64,000 nt of DNA from Corinectria fuckeliana. Taxonomy: Eukaryota; Ascomycota; Sordariomycetes; Hypocreales; Nectriaceae. Both the position numbers and the translations under genes were made by a program. How positions within the stretch are numbered: the stretch's first letter is position 1; every line of letters begins with the position of its first letter. Positions 55,160-64,000 of this stretch are shown here, one piece after another. The stretch lies in the NCBI GenBank assembly GCA_019137255.1, contig WPDH01000183.1, positions 1 through 64,000 on the forward strand. Reading direction: 5' to 3'. The notes under the pieces were generated by a model. The model did not search any database and was not told the origin of the DNA. It saw nothing but the letters and a program-made list of their open reading frames with translations.

Positions 55160-57305
55160 GGCTGTTGATGGAGAATCAATCAGTCAATTCACCGCCGATG
55201 GCAACAGGTTGCTCCGTCAGGTTTTGACTTGTAAAGTCGGTTTGCGAGTAGTCGGTTGCCGATGGAGGAGGGTGAACGGGCTAGGCGGCGATTCGCAGGT
55301 GAGGTGACCCTGGTCAATCACTGATGTCACTCCACAGCGGTTTTGCGTGTGTCACGAGACGAGAGGGATAGAATAGACGTCGCAGTAAATCCCGATGGAA
55401 AATCGCCTACTTCATCCGATGTCCAGCGATGTAGGGAGTAGTAAATATATGATGGTGAATGTGGAGAAGGGCGAGGGAACGGGAGAGGAGGGGGTCCTTT
55501 AGAGTGGCGAGGCAGAGGAGAAGAAACGGACGATTCCTTGTTTTTTTGCCTTTCTGGTGGACGCTCGTTTATATGGGATGCGCCATCGACTCTCTCTGTC
55601 TGTCTTTACGTAGCACCGAGAAATACGTAGCTTAGTCTACGTAGTAGGAGCTCCCCGGGCGCGGACTGCCGTTAGCGCAGGCTGTTCAGGGGGCTAGTCA
55701 CTAGGTAGCGGGGCCCTGAGCCTGAGAGATGGAGAGAAGCCGCCAATGTCTCAGCCAGCAATTGCGTGGGTTGGACAAGGACTTGGGCGGGAAGCGGGGC
55801 CTCGGACTGTATTTAGTAAACAAATTCGTATAATCGAGGTGAGGGAGGGAGGGAAGGAGGAAAGTTGACCTGCGAAGAAACAACACACAGGGGGGGTGAC
55901 AAGATCCAGTTCGATTCTATAAACATCAACCAAGGCTCAGGATGATGGCCGGAGTGAAGAGAGACGGTTCAACTCTATCAGGAGACGGAGACTTCCATAT
56001 CGTCGTGGTCATTGGTGATGATGATGATGGTGGTGGTGGTCTTTAAAGCGGCGTTCGCTACGTACCTAGGTACATACTTCGATGCTGGAGGTACAGTACT
56101 TCGCAGTATGGGGCACGAAGCAACAGCACACACACACACACAAGTCACTCTGCCACAGCCACTGTCACTGCGCAACAGCAGCTGAACAGTCCTCCCCAAG
56201 CGTGCGACAATGCAATGGCCCCATAGCTCGACCACTGCCAAACACAGTAACAATGCATCCCGTGAAAGAACCCTACAGCTGAAAGCTCGGCGATGACGAC
56301 ACTGCCGACGACGGAGCTGGGTTAGCCTGGAGCAAACATAGCCAATGAGGCTTAGCGCCAAAGTCATTTCCTTCTTCCATGACACCCACCGCTTTTACTC
56401 TCCGTTGGGTTTCTACTACTAATATAAGTACTAGATATCTATGTACTTACTCTACTTGGGTGCTGATGTCATGTCACGGGCTGGCCTACTTACGTTTTCC
56501 CCAAGCCGCGTCGTTCTTGGGGGCTTGGACCTCGGCCTTTGACGTCCGTTGTGGTTTTACGAGCCGTCGTTTTACGAGCTGCCTGCCAAGAGTCGTGGCT
56601 CGGCATACCGAATTCGTCAGTCTTTTTTCTTCTTCAGACCCGGGGTGGATGTTTTTGATGGTGGATTTGGATGAGCGAGACAGTTCACATCGCAAGGGGC
56701 AAGAGGAGAGACACCATTCATTCTCTCCCTCTCAAATGAAATTAATAATCGGATGCTTCCATATTTCGTAATCCTCTGTTGATTCCTCCAGCTGTCCGGC
56801 TGGCATCACACCGCCCACCCTGCCTGCGTCGTCAGCATCCTCGTTTGACAGCTCCAGCTCCACGATGCACGGAGACCACCTGACCTTGGCTGCGCCACCA
56901 TTACACTGCGTAATTAAGCACTGTACAGTAGCTCTACAACAGTTGATTATTACCCTCCAGTGCTATCATCACAAGCAAATCATCGACTTCAGTCATCGTA
57001 GTCATCGCACCGTTGGCCATCATCAAAGCATCATCGCCTCTCTTCTCTCCCGCCCGACGTCACCACTCGCTCTCCCGCGCTAACAGCAATCCGTGAATAT
57101 TCTCCGGCGCCCGCAAATCTGCCCCACGCGATCCGCCCTCATCTTACCCAATATGCCAGCGCCTTCTTGTCGATCCTTGCCGCCCTACCGCCCTGCCGCA
57201 ACCGTCCCTTTCTAGGCCCAGGCTGTTGACCGGCTGGAGTGCTTCCGAACTCTGTTGGTCAACCTTCGTATGTAATCCCACCCCGTTGGCCCCGATCGAC
57301 CAGCC
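55160..57305. promoter_or_regulatory. divergent intergenic region, SUR7-family / LIP2
   Basis: 2.1 kb between divergent starts. It holds gatgatgatgatggtggtggtgg-type trinucleotide repetition (about 56015-56040) and a CA repeat (56127-56142). Short frames have no motif. No further gene is supported. Confidence 0.5.
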
Positions 57306-58301
57306 ATGCCGCCACCGCTACGGGCCCCGTCCCGGCTCTGTTCCGTCCCGCCGCCTGCCCTGCGGTCCGGAGCCACCACCCTTCGGCGCCGGGCCTGCAG
57401 CCACACCCGCCGATGGTCCAGCTCGGCCCTCACGCTGCTCGCACACCAGCACCTCGTCGGCCCCGGCCCCGGCGCCTTCGTCCCGTACGACACCGCCCAG
57501 GCCGCCCAGGAGGACCTCCGCGCCCGTCTGCTCGCCTGGAAGAACCTCCCCGACGACCGGCGGCCTGATCCCCCGCGCCCTCGCCTGCTCACCTTCGAGG
57601 CCACGCCGACCGTCACCCTCGGCCGCCGCCAATCCGCCCTCACGCCCGCGCAGGCCTCCCGTCTGCAGGCGCCCCTGCGCGTCGTCCTCCCGCGCCGCGC
57701 CGTCCCCGTCCCGAAGGTGTCCTTCACCCCGGCCGTGCGGCAGACGGCCCGCGGCGGGCTCACGACGTACCACGGGCCCGGGCAGCTCGTCTTCTGGCCC
57801 GTCGTCGACATGCACTCGCCGCTGCACGCCCGCTACTCGGTTCTCTCCTACGCGGCGCACCTGGAAGCCACCACGCGGCGCCTGCTGGCGGACCTCTTCG
57901 GTCTCGCCTCCTACACCACCCGCGACGAGCCCGGGGTCTGGGTGCCGACGCCTGCGGGCCAGCCGGAGCGCAAGATCGCCGCGCTGGGCGTGCACCACCG
58001 ACGCCACGTCACGTCGCTGGGCATCGCCTTGAACATTGACATCCCCGTAGCAGGGCCCGAGAGCGTGAACCCTTGGGCGCGCTTCGTGCCCTGCGGACTC
58101 GATGGCAAGCTCGTCACGTCTGTAACGGCAGAGCTGCAGCAGCGGGACAGTGACGCTAGCAGGCTTGTGGGATGGGATATGGCAAGCATAGCAGCGCGGT
58201 GGGCGAGGTTGTTCGAGGAGGGGTTGAAGGATGAGGCGAAGAGGGAGGTAGATGGTGAGACGGATGTAAACTCACGCCGAGCAAAGACGGGTGTCGTATA
58301 G
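57306..58301 (+). CDS. LIP2: octanoyl-[acyl carrier protein]:protein transferase (LipB/LIP2)
   Basis: Mitochondrial enzyme that moves octanoate from ACP to lipoyl domains, the first step of protein lipoylation. Intronless, 331 aa. The N-terminus is rich in Arg/Ser/Ala with no acid residues in the first 50, as in a mitochondrial presequence. LipB motifs: LTFEATPTVTLGRRQ, RGGLTTYHGPGQLVFWPVVD, KIAALGVHHRRHVTSLGIALNI (the conserved Lys) and FVPCGLDGKLVTSV (the catalytic Cys). About 30 residues between LTFEATPTVTLGRR and RGGLTTYHG are longer than in bacterial LipB, as usual in fungi. The first 700 nt are very GC-rich, giving spurious open frames on the other five frames. Confidence 0.93.
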   Translation: MPPPLRAPSRLCSVPPPALRSGATTLRRRACSHTRRWSSSALTLLAHQHLVGPGPGAFVPYDTAQAAQEDLRARLLAWKNLPDDRRPDPPRPRLLTFEATPTVTLGRRQSALTPAQASRLQAPLRVVLPRRAVPVPKVSFTPAVRQTARGGLTTYHGPGQLVFWPVVDMHSPLHARYSVLSYAAHLEATTRRLLADLFGLASYTTRDEPGVWVPTPAGQPERKIAALGVHHRRHVTSLGIALNIDIPVAGPESVNPWARFVPCGLDGKLVTSVTAELQQRDSDASRLVGWDMASIAARWARLFEEGLKDEAKREVDGETDVNSRRAKTGVV

Positions 58302-59493
58302 ACGATAAAACCCACCGCCTATCCCGCCACCAACTCTTCCGCCACCAACTCTTCAGCCACTCAATCGTTCGTCTAGGTATCCTGGTCCCTCAAGACTATC
58401 GAGGAAACAGATGCTCAGAGAACGCTTGATATAACACCCCATCCGTTTCTGTTTTTCTCGCAGGCAGAGCAAGAAGACCAAGAAGATAATATATTCAGGC
58501 ACCGACGGCTAACACGAAGTTTGCCCACTTATGCCCGCAGCCCGGCGGCCCAACTACTGATGTATGAGGATGCCAAGTGTCAGCTCCACAAGGGCAATTT
58601 ACTGTTCAGCAGCCTCAAGGATAAAGCTAGAACCCCCAAGTCGACGCCTCGACGTTTTGAGCCATGACGGTCTATGACTGTCAATTCCTGCGTCTCGGTT
58701 CTTCGAAGCTGAGCCTACAAGCTCCCAAGGCGAGACATGGAACGTAAAGATTCGGAAAAGTGCATGCCGAGTACCAAGCACCAAGTGCCAAGGGGCCAGC
58801 CAAGGGGCGACACTAAGTGAAGGATTGGTTGTACTATTACTACGTACAAGTTGACGTTCGAAACTGCCTGCCAAACTCCGACCTCTCATCAATATCTCTG
58901 GTTCATTTATCCTCTTGAAGAACCAGTTGTTAATCCTGATATTCCTTCTTGTTGGCGATGAGCAATTACAAGTTTATATAGCTTAGCCAACGTAACGGAT
59001 GCTTGCCACAGCTGTTGCTGTTGAATATGCCTTTAGACACCCGACGAGACGTCAGCCTCTTTACAAGCATCTACGGCTGTGGGAGTTCATCGGGGAAAGC
59101 CTTGGCCTCCGTATCAAGCTTTCTCGGCGCCATGGAGAGCCCGTCTTTGGCCACATCGATCTCCCGGTAGTCTAGCATCTCCCAAAAGTTGATTCTGGGC
59201 GGAGAGTCTGTCCCCAGCTCGGGCGGGGCGTCACTCAAACATTGGGCGATTCGACGGACGATCAACTGCCTCTCTCCCTTGTCTCGAGCGAGCCATTGGT
59301 GTTTTTGTTCCCGCCGTCGGCGAATCAAGCATTCGGCATGTCAAGGCTCTGCTGTCTCGGCAGGAGGGCTTGAGGAGTTTGCTGTATCGTCGTTGTGAAT
59401 TGTATATGCCCGGTGACCTAGCTGTTGAGACGACCTAACGTGAGCGGAAGCAAAGAGCTCTGATAACTTCAGGTAGTCCCTCCAATGTATACT
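58302..59493. other. intergenic region, LIP2 to permease pseudogene
   Basis: 1.2 kb. A minus-strand frame at 59071-59328 (REQKHQWLARDKGERQ; INFWEMLDYREIDVA) has coding-like composition but no ATG in frame and a stop just upstream. It could be a remnant or one exon of an unrecognised gene. Nothing else is supported. Confidence 0.45.
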
Positions 59494-60700
59494 ATGACCA
59501 GTTCTCGAACCGCCGCGCTCAGACAGGGCACCGGCTACGGTATCGTCTTGGCGGTCTTCATGGTTAGTCTCGCAGCAGCATCCACTCGCGAGCCTGGCTG
59601 AACCGAATAATATATCTCTCTTACGCACATCCTCGGGCGCTTCAACGCTTTCGATACGGGAGCCCGGCTCACTTCGTCTCCGTCGACTTCGACGTCGTGG
59701 CCAACGTCCTCGTGTACCTCATGCCGATTTATGGTGGTGCTGTTGCGACTGTCAATGCGCTGGCCGGCATGCACACCATCGCAGCCATATTTCTTCTCCC
59801 CGTTGGTGTCGTAGCCTACATCTTCATCAGAGGCCTCAAAGCCGCCTGCATCACCGACTGCATCCACAGAGCCGCAGTCGCCATCATCATCCCCTTCGCC
59901 CTGACCGCCTACGCCACCTCAGATGTCTTCGGTGGCCCCGGATCCATGTACCACCTCCTCGTCGAAGCCGGAAGAGCCCATCTCATGGACAGCTACGAGG
60001 GAGGCAGCTACCTAACGATGTACCCCCAGGGCGGCGTCAGCTTCTTCTTCTTCAACATCGTTGGCAGCTTTAGCACAGTCTGTCTCAATAACGGCTACTG
60101 CAGCAAGGCCATTACTGTACATTCCATTACATGCCCTTCCGGGCCATATCATCTGAGGTCTTACCATCCCGTGGCTGACTGCCACCCTCGGTCTCTCCGT
60201 CTTGGCCCTCGGGTCGAACACTCAGTTCCTATCTCCATGGGCTATCAGTACCTGTTGATGGGCGTCCTCAATTCCGCAGCTGTGATCCCGGCCACTCTGG
60301 CCCTCATATGGGACGGCCAAAACTGGCGGGCTGCAGCTCTTTCACCTATCCTAGGGGCTACCTGTGTCGTCATTACCTGGCTTGTGACGGCAAGCAAGAC
60401 GTGTGGCAAAGGTCGAGGTCCAGCAAGCCGACTTTTCAGAAGAGCAAAGAAGGATTGCCAGAGCATTCAAGATTGACATCATGGCCGCGATTATGTACGT
60501 ACTTGGCACCATCCCTTAGTTACTTGCTCCGTGCTGCCTCGGTTTATCTTAAGACTTTGTCGCTCCTGGTGTTGTGGCCTATGCTCCGAATCCTTCTTCA
60601 TAGGCTGGGTCTCGGCTGGGTCTCGGCTGGTAGGATATGGATATTCCTGTCCTTCTTCGCTGTTAGTCTTCATACTCTAGGAGAGCCGTGCAGCTATCGC
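59494..60700 (+). pseudogene. decayed DUR3-type urea permease (sodium:solute symporter family)
   Basis: Several pieces of one transporter in the right order but in broken frames. 59494-59570 encodes the N-terminal QGTGYGIVLAVFM. About 90 residues are then missing. From about 59660 the frame gives RYGSPAHF, VANVLVYLM, ATVNALAGMHTIAAIFLLPVGVVAYI, AYATSDVFGGPGSMYHLL, GGSYLTM and FFFNIVGSFSTVCLNNGY. After about 60120 the homology (LHALPGHII, IPWLTATLGLSVLALGSN) continues in another frame with an in-frame TGA. It then jumps, with about 250 residues absent, to ISMGYQYLLMGVLNSAAVIPATLALIWDGQNW and WLVTASKTCG. The C-terminal SEEQRRIARAFKI and LLVLWPM follow, with a further TAG between. A functional protein is impossible. 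Confidence 0.82.
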
Positions 60701-60992
60701 ACGGGTTTGCAGTTCAATGGTCGAGAGCAAGCGGCCAAGTACCACAATACAGGGCGCTATGATAGACAGTCCAGCAGAACGGTGAGCCCGGAGAAAAAGT
60801 TTCATTCCTGCCTTCAGCGTCGATTAGAATGCGACTCAACTAGCTCGTAAAACTGTATTTAGCTAGTCTCCGATGCACGAGAGCAAAAAAGAGACCAGGG
60901 AATAGACGGTGAGGCTTCCGGGCTGACCAGCTAGCCAGCTACCTTCACGATCTTCTGGAAGAGAAGCAAAAAGAAACACTCAAGGCTTCACT
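60701..60992. other. spacer, permease pseudogene to tRNA-Thr
   Basis: 292 bp. The tail of the permease remnant may extend a little into it. Nothing else is recognised. Confidence 0.5.
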
Positions 60993-61063
60993 GCCCCGTA
61001 CTGGAATCGAACCAGTGATCTTATCATTACTAGTGATACGCTTTACCACTGAGCCAACGGGGC
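60993..61063 (-). tRNA. tRNA-Thr (AGT)
   Basis: The reverse complement gives a 71-nt cloverleaf. The acceptor stem GCCCCGT pairs perfectly with ACGGGGC, the D-arm is GCTCAGTGGTAAAGC, the anticodon arm is TATCA-CTAGTAA-TGATA with anticodon AGT, the variable loop is AGATC, and the T-arm is ACTGG-TTCGATT-CCAGT. There is no intron. Confidence 0.95.
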
Positions 61064-64000
61064 TTTGCGTGTTGCTCGATATCAAAGGGGCAAGGAAATG
61101 AGCATTATACAGACGTGACGTTTAGCATCTCTCTCCCCTTGTGGGGGACTTCGTGTTACGCCAACCAATGAAAGAGAGCGCGCCCCAGCACTCGATAAGA
61201 ACCTCAATTCGAATTAGGTAATTAACAGGCCATTCGTCGTTTTAGTCTATTGATTCTAGTCTGTTTTCACAAACACAATGAGTCGGCCATAGGCCATTTA
61301 CTACCCGGCTTACCCTCGTTCCTTTACACAGGGAGGTTGATAGGCGCTGAAGGCAACTTTACAGGAGGCCGGCACGCCCCGCACCAGCAATTACTCCACC
61401 CTGGAGACACTCTACTATGTAGCTTAACTAACCCCATCCGAGACCGTTTTGTCCATGAGTTGGATGCGGGAATTTAACTCGGATCCGAAGATAACTAGAG
61501 CCCAATATTATGAGGATGCACAGCTTTCCGGGTCCGTCGCAGTTTCGGAAACATCATCTTTCTGGTTGTCAGATGTGGTATGCTCATGCAGTTAGCCTCG
61601 ACTTAAATGACCCAACTAGTACCCAGCCGCGCCTCGCGGTGTACATCAGAAGTGGAACTATATTTAAGAGGAAACTGGCAGTGTTTGATCTCATCGGTAT
61701 CGGCCTGGTACATCCAAGTACCTAGGTGCTGAACAGTTGCGGCTGGTAGTGTAGTCGCTCGCCTTCAACGTCGGCCAACCACGCTACCCTACATACAATA
61801 CAGTACACCCATCAAATTTGACTTGCATCCTTTAGGTAGGGATCTTCACCATACCCACCTACCAAGGCAAGATTGCCTCTTGTAGAAGTAGATTACTCCT
61901 TGGATTTGTTCCATCATTGAAAACGTCAACTACATGGCGAGAGGTCATCCAGCCCGTTGCGTCGAGGTGGGGTCTTGGACTTGAGTGAATGCCATCGCCC
62001 GTTCTTGAAGCAGCCTTCTCAAATCATGACCGGGGCTTTTCCAAACCGCTGCTGCTGGTCGAAACCAACCGTGTAGGGTTTGGCGGCTTTGAAAGTTACA
62101 AGACCATGTCCCGTTGAAAATCCGATCCCAAGTCGCCGGCGACGAGAAGAGACGAGTTACTGCGTGTTTCTGGCAACCAGGCTGGGGTTTAGAGGGTTGT
62201 TCGTTGAGCTGTGTCGGCTTACAGGGCCAAACGACGCCACCGTCCGGGGTTTGACAAACCACAACTCGCTCTTTGGAGCAGGACAATCGATTATGTGCCT
62301 CTGAATCTTCAGCTTGGTGTTCTGGTATTTTTAAATACCTTGCTTGCCGTGATATCTACACCCCCCCATCACGTTCCCGTCCCGTCTCGCGTCGCACGAA
62401 CTAGAACTACCCGCCGTCAAGGGCTCAGCTCCCCAATAGTCAGTCTCGTCTCCCCAGCTTCGGAAGGTGCCCTTCCCGCGGCAACAGCCCGGCGTGACAG
62501 CCACGGGACGGTTCGCAGTTTGTGGTTGCACTCGGATGATGCTGTCAGGTGGATCAGGTCAGGGGCAGCAAAGGGAAGAGCAAGTGAAGCCCCTTCCCCC
62601 GGGTAAGAATAGGAATGTGTCTGCTTACCTATCTAGTTGTTCCCTCGAGGCGGCAAGTAGCATGAGCTGGCGGGGAGAAGGGGTTGGAAGCCAGGGCGGG
62701 AGGGCTACTCGAGACGACGGGATCGCCGTGGGCATCAGCGGAGGGGATACGGATGTTCGTTAGGACGCTGCACGAAGGTGGGATGACTGAGACCAGACTC
62801 GCATACACGTAGATACTTTGTACACATACCAAAGTGCATGTTAGTGGGAGGGATGTTACCCACCGGTAATGAAGGGCCGGAGGTAGAGAAACTCGCAAAG
62901 AGATCTGGATGAGGGTTAGTTCCTTCGTCAAGACTTGCCAAGAGCCCTTCCACCCAATATCGACACTGCCGTCTCCAACCTGTCCTCCCTTCAGACCAGG
63001 TGCGCCACCGAAGCCTCGCGAGATGTGCAGAAAGCAAGTAAGCGGCAGGCAGTCTGCAGTCCAGCAGCCCCCTCCCCCAAGCAGGAATCCACACACAAGG
63101 ACCGACCATTCACAGATGCCAGCGAGTGAAACAAAGCCCAAAGTGCCCATGTGCGTCACGAACACGAGTCACATCTGCAATGGGCACGGGGAGAGAGGGA
63201 GAGAGGAAGAGAAGGGTAAGGGGATTCGTGGCCCGATCGGAGTGGAACGAGGAGGGGAGGGCAAGAAGCGAAGGAGGGTCGCACGCCTTTTGTCGTCGTC
63301 AGAGGCCTGTGGTGAGGGGAGGGGGGATATCGGGCGAGGTTTGCTTGCTTGTGGACGGAGACGGGCGAGTGGGTGTGTATGGGGGTTGAGGGAGGGAGGA
63401 AGGATAGGCGAGGGCTGCGGAGGAATAGAGGATAGACAGAAGAGAGTGTGACGAGGTGCGGCTGGACGATGTTGATGGCCGACTTAGGGACGAGTCGGCT
63501 TGGTACTGCTTCATGTTGGGAGGCGAGGTGCCAGAGTTGGGAGAGAACCAGTTTGCCCTGCGTGGTAGACACCATCAAGCCCAGCAACTCCCGGCTCTCG
63601 GCCGCATCGTAGATCACACGTGGGCAGGCATATAGTGAGCGGGCCGTCTACTTCGTGCACATTGTCATCAACTCGCCACAAACATGTCGGTACGAATATT
63701 CTCGGCGCGTCCGAACCCCTGGTTGAGATCGATCCAGGCCCCCGCGTCCAGCAGAAACCGTCTCCGTCCGCCCGTGATCGTGCCATGTCATGTCCGCTTC
63801 GGAACCCCCCCCCCTCTTCTATCGACCATTGATTCCCTCGGACGTCTTCATCGACGATTAATACCTGGTGGCGAAGAAAGGGCCGCAAGCAACGAGCTTA
63901 CTATCAACCCCCTAGTTCCTGCAAAGGGTATGCGCTGATGACCCTGAGAGGCGAGAAGCCAAGAGAAAATAAAAAGCAAAACAAAGCAAAGCAAGCAAGC
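61064..64000. other. window end, no recognised gene
   Basis: 2.9 kb of mixed sequence. On the minus strand, 63500 down to 63160 is strongly pyrimidine-rich and ends in cccattgcag, like a fungal 5' leader with a splice acceptor (about 63180), and donor-like gtaagc and gtatgt sites follow at about 62620 and 62830. The frames between them (for example minus 63299-63514 and minus 62629-63165) show no domain. A leader or non-coding transcript of a gene reading leftward is possible but unproven. Confidence 0.45.

Noticed and set aside
57212..58007. Long frames on the other five frames over LIP2 (up to 268 codons)
   Set aside because: They are GC-driven shadow frames; only 57306-58301 carries LipB motifs.

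Overview
This window comes from the nuclear genome of a filamentous ascomycete (Pezizomycotina, most likely a Sordariomycete). The evidence is: genes split by short introns of about 45-150 nt with GTRNGT donors and CTRAC/CTGAC branch sites; fungal-type proteins (CBP4, SUR7/PalI family, a HOG-type MAPKK, an RGS protein with a membrane tail); a 1.7 kb AT-only block with the signature of saturated repeat-induced point mutation (RIP); and long pyrimidine-rich leaders. The species cannot be told from the sequence alone.

Layout. 1-1727 is a RIP-saturated repeat relic with no CA, TG or CG dinucleotide. 1.7-3.8 kb holds no convincing gene. 3.8-9.7 kb is a compact housekeeping cluster: CBP4 (mitochondrial complex III assembly), the NAC beta subunit, a tRNA-specific adenosine deaminase, ribosomal protein eL24 and an Ahp1-type peroxiredoxin. 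9.7-14.1 kb is gene-poor. 14.1-24 kb has an RGS-domain membrane protein, pantothenate kinase, an intron-containing tRNA-Pro, a 79-residue hydrophilic protein and a PARP-type zinc-finger chromatin protein. 24.1-31.9 kb is one gene, the ATR/Mec1 checkpoint kinase, reconstructed in nine exons (2454 aa). 32.2-46.1 kb holds an Hsp70-like ATPase, a fungal coiled-coil protein, a gamma-glutamylcyclotransferase-like protein head-to-head with a putative amidoligase, the biotin-containing subunit of methylcrotonoyl-CoA carboxylase, a PNPOx-like flavin-fold protein and an auxin-efflux-carrier family transporter. 46.1-50.8 kb is gene-free and runs into the long leader of the Pbs2-type MAPKK. 54-58.3 kb has a SUR7-family eisosome protein and mitochondrial octanoyltransferase (LIP2). 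59.5-60.7 kb is a decayed urea permease (DUR3-type) pseudogene, followed by tRNA-Thr. The last 2.9 kb has no recognisable gene.

Most genes are independent housekeeping or signalling genes, not an operon-like cluster. The one pairing with a suggestive shared biochemistry is the divergent gamma-glutamylcyclotransferase-like/amidoligase pair (36.6-39.7 kb): one predicted to break gamma-glutamyl amide bonds, the other to make amide bonds. Other observations worth following are a candidate one-nucleotide exon in the NAC beta gene, an 89-codon in-frame extension after the TAG stop of the SUR7-family gene, and a stop-free 48-nt intron in ATR. All exon joins were made by eye from reading frame and splice consensus, and each gene model closes in frame, but none has transcript support here. 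There are two 2-base assembly gaps (717-718 and 54555-54556).
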